Below, one piece after another: positions 25,388-33,924 of a stretch of 64,000 bases of DNA. The stretch is from Beduinella massiliensis (GTDB lineage: Bacteria > Bacillota > Clostridia > Christensenellales > Aristaeellaceae), in NCBI RefSeq assembly GCF_900199405.1, contig NZ_LT963430.1, positions 1,643,605 to 1,707,604 on the forward strand. Direction: 5' to 3'. The first letter of the stretch is position 1. The number at the start of each line of letters is the position of its first letter. The translations under genes were made by a program, and so were the position numbers. A model generated the notes under the pieces. The model was not told the DNA's origin. It made no database searches and was given only the letters and a program-made list of their open reading frames with translations.

Positions 25388-26173
25388 ATGCCCAAGATTC
25401 AGGTATTCAATGCGGAGCAGCAATGCCTTGCGCGCGCCGAGCACGCGCAGGAGGTTTCGCTTTTTTATGAGGGGCTGTATCAGGCGGGAGACTACCTGGT
25501 GATTACGCTCGACGACGGCTGCCGTTACGGCGCGGTGAAGGTGGATCAGGCGATCGCAGAGGCGAACGTCTACATGCCGGAGGGACGCATGATCTATCGC
25601 ATCGAGCAGGGGGAGGGGCGGCTCCAGTTCCCGCCGCAGGCATTCGACGGCACGCGCCACGTCATCACGGCACGCGCCTGCGCGCTGGCGGAACAGAAGG
25701 TTTACAGGAACGTCGCCCTCAACCCGGCGGATCAGCGCGGGGATACGGAGTGCTACCCGCACGCCACGGCGAACGTGGAAACGCGCGGCGAGTCCGTGTT
25801 CGCCGCGCGCAACGTCATCGACGGTATGCGCCTCAACCACTGCCATGGCGAATGGCCGTTCCAGTCCTGGGGCATCGGCGCGCGCACGGACGCCTATCTG
25901 ACGCTCGACTTCGGGCGTCCCGTAGTCGTGGATTCGATGGCCCTGACGCTGCGCGCGGATTTCCCGCACGACGCCTACTGGACGGAAGCGACGGTCGTCC
26001 TCTCGGACGGTACGGAGAAGACGTTCCCGCTTCAGCAGCTGGCGGAACGCCAGCGCGTGGAGCTAGGCACCCATACGGTGACCTGGATGCGCCTGGAACG
26101 CCTGCAAAAGTCGGACGACCCGTCGGCTTTCCCGGCGCTGACGGAATGGGAGGTCTACGGCCGCGACGCATGA
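25388..26173 (+). CDS. discoidin-like carbohydrate-binding domain protein
   Basis: 261 residues from ATG 25388 behind GAGGAGG; the earlier start at 25331 lacks such a site. There is no signal peptide, so it is probably cytoplasmic. The second half (about residues 115-260) looks like an F5/8 type C (galactose-binding) beta-sandwich: FAARNVIDG, the Trp/His-rich stretch GEWPFQSWGIG, AYLTLDFGRPVVVDSMALTL and a C-terminal EVYG strand. The first half is beta-rich and unassigned. Lying between a transporter and a GH13 enzyme, it may bind glycans. A cytoplasmic discoidin-like protein is unusual. Confidence 0.75.
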   Translation: MPKIQVFNAEQQCLARAEHAQEVSLFYEGLYQAGDYLVITLDDGCRYGAVKVDQAIAEANVYMPEGRMIYRIEQGEGRLQFPPQAFDGTRHVITARACALAEQKVYRNVALNPADQRGDTECYPHATANVETRGESVFAARNVIDGMRLNHCHGEWPFQSWGIGARTDAYLTLDFGRPVVVDSMALTLRADFPHDAYWTEATVVLSDGTEKTFPLQQLAERQRVELGTHTVTWMRLERLQKSDDPSAFPALTEWEVYGRDA

Positions 26174-26191
26174 GCAGAGGAGGCGATCCAT

Positions 26192-27946
26192 ATGAAGGCG
26201 ATTCACCTGGAGGCGGTCTACCACATGCCCTGGCTGGAGTACCGGCACGCGCTGCCGGACGGGCGGGTATGCCTGCGCATCCGCGTAGGCTGCGGCGAGT
26301 GGGAAAAGCTGACGGCCCTGTATACCGAGGCCTACCTGGACAAGCCCGAGATGGAGACGGTTCGGGAAGCGCCGATGGCGCTCGCCTTCCGGGATGGCCT
26401 GCACGACGTGTACGAAGCGATCGTCGCGCCGCTTGACCCGCGACTCCGTTACTTTTTCCGGCTGGAATCCGAGAACGCGCGGTTCTATCTCGACCAGGAT
26501 GGCATTTATCCTGAAAATGCCATGCCCCGAGGCGGTCCGGCGCTCTTCCCGTTCGCCTACGCCTACGCCCCGCAGGAGCAGCCCGCCTGGGCGCGCGGAT
26601 GCGTGGGATATCAGATATTCCCCGACAGGTTCCGCCGCGCGGGCGAACCGGAGGATGGCATCGAGCCGTGGACGAGCCGCAACTATCAAAACGAATGCCG
26701 CTTCGGCGGCAACCTTGCGGGTATCCGCGAGGCGGTGCCCTATCTGAAGGAACTGGGCGTAGGACTCGTGTACATGACCCCCATCTTCCTCTCCGACACC
26801 TCGCACCGCTATAACACGTTCGATTACTTCACCATCGACCCGCTGCTGGGCACGCGGGAGGAGCTGAAGACGCTTACAGACGAGCTGCACGCGGCGGGTA
26901 TCCGCATCGTGCTGGACGGCGTGTTCAACCATTGCGGCCTTGGCTTCGCGCCGTTTCAGGACGCGCAGGCGAAGGGAAAGGAATCTGCCTTTTACGACTG
27001 GTTTTTCTTCGACGAGCGTTACGAAATCGGCTATCAGACGTTCGGCTACTGGCGTTACATGCCCAAGCTGAACCTTCAAAACCCGCGCGCGCGGGATTAC
27101 TTTCTCGCGGTTGGACGCTACTGGCTCGAAAGCTGCGGAGTGGATGGCTGGCGGCTGGACGTATCGCCGGAGGTCTGGCCCGACTTCTGGCGCGACTATC
27201 GCCGGATGGTGAAGTCCGTGAATCCCGAGGCGCTGCTGGTCGCGGAGTGCTGGGATGATTCGCGCGAATGGCTGAGCGTGGGCGACATGTTCGACAGCAC
27301 GATGCACTACGTGCTCTCACGCGCGATGTGGGCCTTCTTTGCGGAGAAGGAGATCCCGCTTTCGGAGTTCGACGCCCGCGTGAACCGCGCGCTTATGCTT
27401 TACCCGCAGCGGACGCAGGACGTACTGTGGAACTTCCTTTCCAGTCACGATACGCCGCGCATGATCTCGCGCGGAGCGGGCGGGGAGCGTGGGCTCCGCA
27501 TGGCGGCCTTCTTTCAAATGACGCACCCCGGCGTGCCCATCGTCTATTACGGCGACGAGCTGGGCATGCAGGGCGGCCCGGATCCGGATTGCAGGCGTCC
27601 CATGGACTGGGAAGCCGTGGGGAAGAGCCGCCTGCAGGCCTATTACCGCAGGCTCATCGCCCTTCGAAGCGGAAGCGAGACGCTGCGAAGGGGCGTCTTC
27701 CGCACGCACGCGCTGCTTGGGGACGTCTATGCCTATCGGCGGGAGACGGAAAGGGAAACGCTTCTTTGCGCGCTGAACACGGGTGCGGGCACGCGCGACG
27801 CGATGCTTCCGCTTTCCGGCGCCTTTGCGGAACAGAAGAAGCTCCGCGACCTGCTGACGGAGCGGGTTTTTACCGTGACGTCGGGCTGCGTGCGCATCCG
27901 GCTGCGCTCGGGCGAGGGCGTCGTGCTGGGCGGGATGGAGGCGTAG
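26192..27946 (+). CDS. GH13 alpha-glucosidase-type enzyme (neopullulanase/cyclomaltodextrinase-like)
   Basis: 584 residues, cytoplasmic. A beta-sandwich N-terminal domain (residues 1-130) of the kind that builds the dimeric active site in neopullulanases is followed by the (beta/alpha)8 barrel. The four GH13 regions are visible: DGVFNHCG (I), GWRLDVSPEV with nucleophile Asp (II), LLVAECWDD with acid/base Glu (III) and FLSSHDTPRM (IV). A C-terminal beta domain completes the fold. It hydrolyses alpha-1,4 and alpha-1,6 linkages in maltodextrin-like or pullulan-like substrates. Good RBS (GAGGAGG) and 18-base spacing to the previous gene. Confidence 0.93.
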   Translation: MKAIHLEAVYHMPWLEYRHALPDGRVCLRIRVGCGEWEKLTALYTEAYLDKPEMETVREAPMALAFRDGLHDVYEAIVAPLDPRLRYFFRLESENARFYLDQDGIYPENAMPRGGPALFPFAYAYAPQEQPAWARGCVGYQIFPDRFRRAGEPEDGIEPWTSRNYQNECRFGGNLAGIREAVPYLKELGVGLVYMTPIFLSDTSHRYNTFDYFTIDPLLGTREELKTLTDELHAAGIRIVLDGVFNHCGLGFAPFQDAQAKGKESAFYDWFFFDERYEIGYQTFGYWRYMPKLNLQNPRARDYFLAVGRYWLESCGVDGWRLDVSPEVWPDFWRDYRRMVKSVNPEALLVAECWDDSREWLSVGDMFDSTMHYVLSRAMWAFFAEKEIPLSEFDARVNRALMLYPQRTQDVLWNFLSSHDTPRMISRGAGGERGLRMAAFFQMTHPGVPIVYYGDELGMQGGPDPDCRRPMDWEAVGKSRLQAYYRRLIALRSGSETLRRGVFRTHALLGDVYAYRRETERETLLCALNTGAGTRDAMLPLSGAFAEQKKLRDLLTERVFTVTSGCVRIRLRSGEGVVLGGMEA

Positions 27947-27947
27947 G

Positions 27948-28940
27948 ATGCGGCTGCTTTCGATCTATCACGACGCTGTTCCGGACTTTATCGAGGAGAT
28001 CGCCCGCGCGCCGGAGATGCGCCGGCTGAAACAGATCGGCATGAACTGCGGCGTCGAATACACGCGGTTTGAGGGGTATCGCACCTGCCTGCCCTACGAC
28101 CGGTACGCGCACAGCCTCGGCGTGGCGCTGATCGTATGGCACTTTACGGGCGACGCGCGCCAGGCCGTCGCAGGGCTGCTGCACGACATCAGCACGCCGG
28201 TGTTCGCGCACACGGTGGACTTCCTGCGGGGCGATTATCTGCGCCAAGAAGCGACGGAAGCGCGCACGGCGGAAATGATCGACGCCTCTGCCGCGATCAG
28301 GAAGGCACTCAAAAGATATGGGCTGACGGCGGAAGAGGTCAGTGATTACCACGTTTACCCGGTCGCGGACAACGACACGCCGCGCCTTTCGGCCGACCGG
28401 CTGGAGTATACGCTGGGAAATTTTCTTTGTTTCGGCACGTGGAACGAAACGCGCATTCGCGCGTGCTACGCTGCGCTGCGCCTTGGGGTCAATGAAGAGG
28501 GATGCCCGGAGCTGATGTTTACAGACGAGGGAGAAGCCGTGGCGTTTGCGCAGGGCGCGCTCGTCAATTCACGGCGCTTTGTACACGACGAGGATCGCTT
28601 TGCCATGCAGCGTCTGGCGGATATTCTGCGCCTGGCGCTTTCAGCTTCTGTATTGTCTGAGGCGGATCTGTACACCACCGAGCCGCAGGTGATTGAAAAG
28701 CTATGCGGAGACGACCGGATGTGCGCTGCCTGGAAGGCGTATACCTCCCTCTCGAAGCTTCGCATCCGGGATCGCGCGCCCAATGAGCCAGGATGGCTTC
28801 AGGTGGACGCCAAACGGCGCTGTATCGATCCTTACGTTTGGGGCAGAGGGCGCGTTACATCCCTTTCCTCCCAGATCAGGGAAGAAATGAAGGAATTTCT
28901 TTCGCAGCCTTTCGATATCTGGATGAAGGAAAAGAACTGA
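27948..28940 (+). CDS. HD-domain phosphohydrolase-like protein
   Basis: 330 residues, starting one base after the amylase stop and therefore coupled. Conserved histidines and the His-Asp pair appear in DRYAHSLGVALIVWHFT and GLLHDISTPVFAHT, the metal site of the HD superfamily (dNTPase/ppGpp hydrolase-like). The C-terminal half is helical and family-specific. A housekeeping or signalling phosphohydrolase is likely; nothing in the sequence fixes its nucleotide. Its presence in a sugar operon is not explained. Confidence 0.85.
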   Translation: MRLLSIYHDAVPDFIEEIARAPEMRRLKQIGMNCGVEYTRFEGYRTCLPYDRYAHSLGVALIVWHFTGDARQAVAGLLHDISTPVFAHTVDFLRGDYLRQEATEARTAEMIDASAAIRKALKRYGLTAEEVSDYHVYPVADNDTPRLSADRLEYTLGNFLCFGTWNETRIRACYAALRLGVNEEGCPELMFTDEGEAVAFAQGALVNSRRFVHDEDRFAMQRLADILRLALSASVLSEADLYTTEPQVIEKLCGDDRMCAAWKAYTSLSKLRIRDRAPNEPGWLQVDAKRRCIDPYVWGRGRVTSLSSQIREEMKEFLSQPFDIWMKEKN

Positions 28941-28945
28941 AAAAC

Positions 28946-28970
28946 GGGCCGCGGCAACATGCCGCGGCCC
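28946..28970. terminator. GC-rich terminator between the HD gene and the GNAT gene
   Basis: An 11-base stem GGGCCGCGGCA / TGCCGCGGCCC with a 3-base loop. On the minus strand it is followed by a run of T, so it terminates the leftward acetyltransferase transcript best and the rightward operon weakly. Confidence 0.7.
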
Positions 28971-28978
28971 TATTGCGT

Positions 28979-29449
28979 TCATCGGCGCTTTTCGTAGTCG
29001 ACGAGCGTGAGCCGATCGTTGACCTGCCGAAAGCTGCCGGTCTGGCGGTAGCCTAGTTTTTTGTAAAGATGACAGTTCCCCTTTTCCTGCAGCAGGGTAT
29101 CCAGCTGCCAAAGACGCACATGAGGGTACAGCGATTCGATCTTTCGCAGCGCCGTCTGCGCGATGCCGCGCCCCTGATAGGCGGGCAGCACGAAGACAGG
29201 GCCCAGGCGGCAGGCTGTATCGCTCACTCGCCGTACGCGCGCCGCGCCGACCGGAGAGCCGCCCGCGCAGATCAGATAATAGTCTGTGAAAGCCTCAGCC
29301 AGCCGTTGGGTTGTCTTCTGCAGCGGCTCGGCCGCGGGGCTGGTCTCATAATCCAGGTATCGTGAAAGCAGGGGAGAGAACGCCTCGAGCTGCATTTCAT
29401 AGATGCGCTCCGCATCCTGCACCCCGGCGAGGTGGATCGTGATGTCCAT
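28979..29449 (-). CDS. GNAT-family N-acetyltransferase
   Basis: 156 residues from ATG 29449 behind GGAGGGATC; the ATG at 29473 has a poorer site. The acetyl-CoA pantetheine loop is LPAYQGRGIAQTAL (the R/Q-x-x-G-x-G/A pattern), followed by the helix with LYPHVRLWQLDT and the C-terminal CHLYKKLGYRQTG. The substrate cannot be told. It is leftward, immediately after the 427-residue membrane protein and in the same direction. Confidence 0.88.
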   Translation of the reverse strand: MDITIHLAGVQDAERIYEMQLEAFSPLLSRYLDYETSPAAEPLQKTTQRLAEAFTDYYLICAGGSPVGAARVRRVSDTACRLGPVFVLPAYQGRGIAQTALRKIESLYPHVRLWQLDTLLQEKGNCHLYKKLGYRQTGSFRQVNDRLTLVDYEKRR

Positions 29450-29469
29450 GGCAAGATCCCTCCGGGCGG

Positions 29470-30744
29470 TCACTTGCCCGCCGGGTACACGTTTTTTTCG
29501 ATGACGGCGCTGTGGCGCAGCGCGAGCTGGCTGTCCAGGTATTGCAGGTAGGAGCCGGGCGTCACGATGCCGTTGCCCTGCAGCAGGTCCATCCCCGCCG
29601 CGCCGACGAGCAGCTCCGCCAGGGCGACGCAGTTGGTGCGCAGCAGGTTGTACTTGCGATAGGGCCCGCGGGTGACCTTGCCGTACACGCAGCCCGTCTC
29701 CCGCTGCATGAGATAGGTGTAGTCCTCAGAAAGCGGGATCTTCACGTCGCGCCGGGGTTCCCAGGGCGTGCAGGCGGAGAGCAGCTCGCCGGCTTTCTGA
29801 CGTACGGCTTTCGCCTGCTCGTCGGTGAGGGCCATCACAAAGCCCATGAGCGTCTTCTTTTCGACCTGCGTGCTGTAGCGGATATAGGCCTCGCGCTCGC
29901 AGTGCATGAACACCCCGTCGGACAGAAGCGTAAACAATCGCGTGCTTCGCTGGTCGTAGCAGGCATAGGAATAGACCGTGTCGTCCAGACAGATATCCAC
30001 ATGGCCGAATCCGGCGGCCACCTGCTGCCCCAGATGGAAGAAGACTTCGAGCCGATGCGGCCGGCGCGCGGCGGATACGCGGGCGTCGGGCTTGGCGGCG
30101 GGCTGAAGCACGTCGTTGACCGTCGTGACGAGGCGCTTGGGGATAAACGCCGTGGCGAGTACTGGCAGGGCGATGCGCAGGCGGCGCTTGACGCGGCCGC
30201 CTCCGATGTCCGAGGCGAAGGCTTCGCGCAGGAAGTCGCTGAACGAGCCCGCGGCGTAGAGGACGAAGTAGACGCCGCATACGGAGGTGGCGGCGGGCAG
30301 GCCCGCGAAGGGACGGAAGACCAGCAGCGCGGCAAAGAGCAGGGTGACGAGCGCCACCAGCAGGTGCCAGGCCCAGCCTGCGGAGCGCGTCAGGAGAAGC
30401 TGCACGCAAAAGCCCAGCGAAATCACCGCGTTGAGGAGCGCCCAGATGCCGACGAGCATGCCCAGCCCCGCACCCAGCATGCGCGGAAAGCACAGCAGCG
30501 CGAGCGCGGCGGCGAGGGAGAGAAGGCCGCGAAGCAGCGTCGTGCGCAGGCGCTGCTTCGGGCTCAGCACATAGGAACCGATGGAGAGCACGCCGCTTAC
30601 GAGCGCGGCGGCGAACAGAATGTGGTGCAAAAAGCGGATGACAAAGGCGGGCGCAGCGAAGAACAGGATGCCCAGCACTGCGAAAGCGACGGATTGCACC
30701 AGCAGCCCGAGCGGGGTCGCCAAAAGCTTGAAACGGTTTTTCAT
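29470..30744 (-). CDS. membrane protein with DUF308-like N-terminus and papain-like C-terminus
   Basis: 424 residues from ATG 30744; a GTG at 30753 would add three residues. Six hydrophobic helices (residues 1-200) read like the DUF308/HdeD acid-resistance family. The C-terminal half is cytoplasmic and beta-rich, with GHVDICLDDTVYSYACYD and YNLLRTNCVALAELLVG. A His in the first segment and a Cys in the second match the permuted papain-like (NlpC/P60, LRAT or DUF4105) active site. I did not find this pairing of domains described. The Gfo/Idh gene ends just upstream and the GNAT gene lies just downstream. Confidence 0.75.
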   Translation of the reverse strand: MKNRFKLLATPLGLLVQSVAFAVLGILFFAAPAFVIRFLHHILFAAALVSGVLSIGSYVLSPKQRLRTTLLRGLLSLAAALALLCFPRMLGAGLGMLVGIWALLNAVISLGFCVQLLLTRSAGWAWHLLVALVTLLFAALLVFRPFAGLPAATSVCGVYFVLYAAGSFSDFLREAFASDIGGGRVKRRLRIALPVLATAFIPKRLVTTVNDVLQPAAKPDARVSAARRPHRLEVFFHLGQQVAAGFGHVDICLDDTVYSYACYDQRSTRLFTLLSDGVFMHCEREAYIRYSTQVEKKTLMGFVMALTDEQAKAVRQKAGELLSACTPWEPRRDVKIPLSEDYTYLMQRETGCVYGKVTRGPYRKYNLLRTNCVALAELLVGAAGMDLLQGNGIVTPGSYLQYLDSQLALRHSAVIEKNVYPAGK

Positions 30745-30756
30745 TCGTTGCACCGC

Positions 30757-32043
30757 TTACAGTCCGCGAAGGGGCGCGATTTCGACAGCCCTGCCGCCAT
30801 GCTTTCGGGATTCCTCGGCGGCGAGCGCCGCCAGATGGCTTTCTACCGACGCCTCCAGCGTGGAGAGCGTGCCGCTGGGCCGCCCGCCGGAGGCGAGCAT
30901 CTCCAGGTACTCCTCCACCATGCGAATATCGCCGCCCGCGTGGCCGGAGAGGTCTTCGGCCAGCGTGCGCACCTCGACGTGCTCGCTGGGCGCGTCGAAG
31001 GGCTCTACATCGATGGTATTCTCGTGCATGTCCGCGCGGATGTCGCCGTGCGTCCCCATGATCTTGAGGGTGCGCCCGCCGGTCTTGGTGAAAGCGCACA
31101 TGGTAAAGCTGACCGTCTGGCCGTGCTCGAGCTCCAGGTTTACGACCTGATGGTCTACCACGTCGTTGTCGCAGTGGTAGACACAGCGGCCGTAGGGGCC
31201 GTCTTCCAGCGCGGCGCGAATGCGCGCTTCGTTCGGATGCATGGCGACGATGTCGGCGGGCCAGCCGGTATGCCCGGCGAGCACGCCGGTCTCCTCGTTC
31301 GTGAGGTAGATTTTATAGGCGTCGTAGGGGCAGCCGTCCCGCGCGCTGCAGTCGCGGCAACGTTCGGCTGCGCCCGCGGGCGCCATCTCCGGACGGAAGT
31401 GGCGCAGGGAGCCGAACGACGAGACACGGGCGCAGCGGTCGCCCAGCAGCCAGAGCAGGATGTCCAGGTCGTGGCAGCTCTTTTGCAGGATCATGGGGCT
31501 GGTATCCTCCTCGCGTCGCCAGTTGCCGCGCACGAAGCTGTGCGCCTGATGCCAGTAGACGACGTTTTCAAGCGCCATTACGGAGACGACCTCGCCGATG
31601 CGTCCGGCGTCCAGCACCGCCTTGATCTTTTGAAAGAACGGCGTGTAGCGCAGCACGTGGCAGACGACGACCTGCCGGTCGGCCTTCTTCGCCTCCGCCA
31701 GCACGCGCTGACATTCGGAGAGGACAGGGGAAATCGGCTTTTCCAGCAAGAGGTGATATCCCTTCCGCAGCGCGGGGATGGCGTGGCCGACATGTTGACG
31801 GTCCTGCGTGCAGACGAACAGCACGTCCGCGAGGCGCGGCTCGCGAAGCAGGGCCTCGGCGCTGTCAAAGCAGCGCTCGCGCGGGACGCCGTAAAGGCGC
31901 GCGACTTCGTCCACCTTTTCGGGAACGATGTCCGCAATGGCGACGATTTTCATCAGGTCGGGGCGGGAAAGCGCCATCGGGGCGTACGTATCCTTGCCGC
32001 GTCCGCCCAGACCGACGATCGCTACAGTGACAGGCTTTTGCAT
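30757..32043 (-). CDS. Gfo/Idh/MocA-family oxidoreductase (second copy)
   Basis: 428 residues, longer than the copy at 12692 because of a bigger C-terminal domain. The Rossmann motif VAIVGLGGRGKDTY, the conserved LLLEKPIS lysine element and KSCHDLDILLWLLG with the catalytic HD are present. A cluster of cysteines (CRDCSARDGC, about residues 215-225) could bind metal or be structural. It reads leftward from a promoter shared with the divergent rocB. The substrate is unknown, perhaps a sugar or cyclitol. Confidence 0.9.
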   Translation of the reverse strand: MQKPVTVAIVGLGGRGKDTYAPMALSRPDLMKIVAIADIVPEKVDEVARLYGVPRERCFDSAEALLREPRLADVLFVCTQDRQHVGHAIPALRKGYHLLLEKPISPVLSECQRVLAEAKKADRQVVVCHVLRYTPFFQKIKAVLDAGRIGEVVSVMALENVVYWHQAHSFVRGNWRREEDTSPMILQKSCHDLDILLWLLGDRCARVSSFGSLRHFRPEMAPAGAAERCRDCSARDGCPYDAYKIYLTNEETGVLAGHTGWPADIVAMHPNEARIRAALEDGPYGRCVYHCDNDVVDHQVVNLELEHGQTVSFTMCAFTKTGGRTLKIMGTHGDIRADMHENTIDVEPFDAPSEHVEVRTLAEDLSGHAGGDIRMVEEYLEMLASGGRPSGTLSTLEASVESHLAALAAEESRKHGGRAVEIAPLRGL

Positions 32044-32086
32044 GTTTCATCCCTCCGTTTGAAGTCTTCGCGAATCGTACATAATG

Positions 32087-32115
32087 ATTATATCATCAGG
32101 CCGCCCGGACCGCAA
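32087..32115 (-). promoter_or_regulatory. promoter of the Gfo/Idh gene
   Basis: On the minus strand TTGCGG (32110-32115) and TATAAT (32087-32092), spacer 17, 44 bases upstream of the start at 32043. Confidence 0.55.
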
Positions 32116-32142
32116 CGTGCGCTTTTTTTCCTGCCGCCGATA

Positions 32143-32151
32143 TGTTATACT
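32143..32151 (+). promoter_or_regulatory. extended -10 promoter of rocB
   Basis: TGTTATACT is an extended -10 (TGn plus TATACT at 32146-32151), about 40 bases upstream of the rocB start. The -35 position (around 32123) is only T-rich. Confidence 0.5.
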
Positions 32152-32191
32152 AAACCGTCTAAAGCGGCGAATGCGCAAAGGAGGCTTCTAC

Positions 32192-33817
32192 ATGGACAGG
32201 GAACGAATGCGGCGGAATGTACAGGCGTTTTGCGAGGTCGGCAGCGTGAGCCACACGCCGGGGGAGCGCGCCTTCCCGGCGGCGCTTCAAAAGGCGCTGC
32301 TTGAAATCCCCTATTTCAAGGAGCATCCGCAAGAAATCTGCCTTTTCCCGGTGTCCGGGCAGGAAGAGGATGGGGAAATGGTCTTTGCGCTTCTGCCTGC
32401 GCGGCGGAGGACGCGTCGCACGCTCATGCTGCTCAGCCACTTCGACGTGGTGGGGGTAGACGAGTACGGCGCGCTGGCGGGAGCGGCGTTTGATCCCGAG
32501 CGCTATACGCGCCTCTTGCGGGAGGGGGCGCTGCGCCTGCCCAGGGAGGCGCAGGAGGACCTCGACAGCGGAAACTACCTCTTCGGGCGCGGCGTGTGCG
32601 ACATGAAGTGGGGCATCGCGGCGGACGTGGAGCTGCTGCACGACTTTGACGCGCACCCGGGCGAGCTCTCCTGCAACCTGCTGCTCGTCAGCGTGCCGGA
32701 CGAGGAGCGCAATTCCTGCGGCATGATCGGAGCCGTTTCCCGGCTCGAACGCTACGCGGAGAAGAAGGCGCTCGACATCGCGGCCTGTGTGGTGAGCGAG
32801 CCGAACATCTCGCCGGTACGGGACGACGCCGTGCGCGCCATGCACGTGGGCGCCGCGGGCAAGCTGATGCCATCCTTTTACTGCGTGGGCAAGGAGACGC
32901 ACGTGGGCGAGCCCTTCGCGGGGCTGGATCCGAACCTGCTCGCCTCCGCGATCACGCTGGAGATGGAGCTTTCGCCGGAATTTGTGGACGTTTCGGATAG
33001 CTTCTGCACGCCCGCGCCGACCTGCCTCAAGCAAAGCGACCTTAAGAACGCTTACTCCGTGCAGACGCCCTGCGCGGCCTACGCCTACTTCAACGTCATC
33101 ACGGCGAGCAGCACGCCCGCCGACGTGATGGAGCGCATGCGCACGGTCGCCGGGCGAGCCTTTGCGCGGGTTCTGCGGGAGGTGGACGAAAAGCACGCTG
33201 CCTGTGAGCGGCGCGCGGGCGGAGCCATCTTTCGGGAACGCTTCGCGCCGCAGGTGCTGACCTATGCGGAGCTCTGCGACGCCTGCCGCAAGGCGCATGG
33301 AGAGGCGTTTGACCGGGAGATGGCGGCCTTCCTCGCGCAGAACGCGCAGGGGGACGTGCGCGACGTCAGCATCGCCGCCGTCGCGAAAGCCCACAGCATG
33401 TACCCGGATCGCTCGCCCCTCGTCGTGCTGTTTTACTGCCCGCCGTTTTATCCTCACGCCGCCGCGCCCGGAAAGGAGAGCCTGGTGCGGCGCGCCTGCG
33501 AGCGAATGGCCGCCCTGGGCGCTGAGGTGGGGGAGCGGCTGGCCGTCGATCCCTGCTTTATGGGACTGACGGACATGTCCTACCTCTCGCTGCGGGGAGA
33601 TGTGGACGAGCAGGCGCTGGCGGCCTGCTTTCCGGTCTGGGGCAGCCTTTACAGCCTGCCGCTTTCGGCGATGCGGCGGCTCGACATCCCCTTCGTCAAC
33701 TTTGGGCCGCTGGGCAAGGATGCGCACCGCTTTACCGAGCGGGTGGACATCGCCTACTCGTTCGGCAAGGCGCCGGATCTGCTGCGCCGCCTGATCGTGC
33801 TGCTTTCAAACGACTGA
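32192..33817 (+). CDS. rocB: RocB-like M20 family peptidase
   Basis: 541 residues from ATG 32192 behind AAAGGAGG. The M20 metal site is visible: LLSHFDVVGV, GRGVCDMKWG (metal-binding Asp, and the RocB signature) and the acidic SVPDEERNSCG, with the catalytic Glu pair. The length, about 150 residues above ordinary M20 dipeptidases, matches RocB, named for the arginine-utilisation operon of Bacillus although its true reaction is not settled. It stands alone with its own promoter, so an arginine pathway role is only suggested by the name. Confidence 0.88.
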   Translation: MDRERMRRNVQAFCEVGSVSHTPGERAFPAALQKALLEIPYFKEHPQEICLFPVSGQEEDGEMVFALLPARRRTRRTLMLLSHFDVVGVDEYGALAGAAFDPERYTRLLREGALRLPREAQEDLDSGNYLFGRGVCDMKWGIAADVELLHDFDAHPGELSCNLLLVSVPDEERNSCGMIGAVSRLERYAEKKALDIAACVVSEPNISPVRDDAVRAMHVGAAGKLMPSFYCVGKETHVGEPFAGLDPNLLASAITLEMELSPEFVDVSDSFCTPAPTCLKQSDLKNAYSVQTPCAAYAYFNVITASSTPADVMERMRTVAGRAFARVLREVDEKHAACERRAGGAIFRERFAPQVLTYAELCDACRKAHGEAFDREMAAFLAQNAQGDVRDVSIAAVAKAHSMYPDRSPLVVLFYCPPFYPHAAAPGKESLVRRACERMAALGAEVGERLAVDPCFMGLTDMSYLSLRGDVDEQALAACFPVWGSLYSLPLSAMRRLDIPFVNFGPLGKDAHRFTERVDIAYSFGKAPDLLRRLIVLLSND

Positions 33818-33834
33818 CTTTTTGACGGTTGCGG

Positions 33835-33863
33835 TTGACGGATGCGGAGCAAAGCTGTATAAT
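33835..33863 (+). promoter_or_regulatory. sigma-A promoter of the DegV gene
   Basis: TTGACG (33835-33840) and TATAAT (33858-33863), spacer 17. It lies 61 bases upstream of ATG 33925. Confidence 0.75.
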
Positions 33864-33924
33864 AAACTGTATAACATGGTTTTAAAAACTATTTCCTGCG
33901 AAACGCGGGTTTGGAGGAACGGCA

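Noticed and set aside
29512-32304. 930-codon open frame on the plus strand
   Set aside because: It runs opposite two assigned leftward genes (membrane protein and Gfo/Idh) and over promoter DNA; no family likeness.
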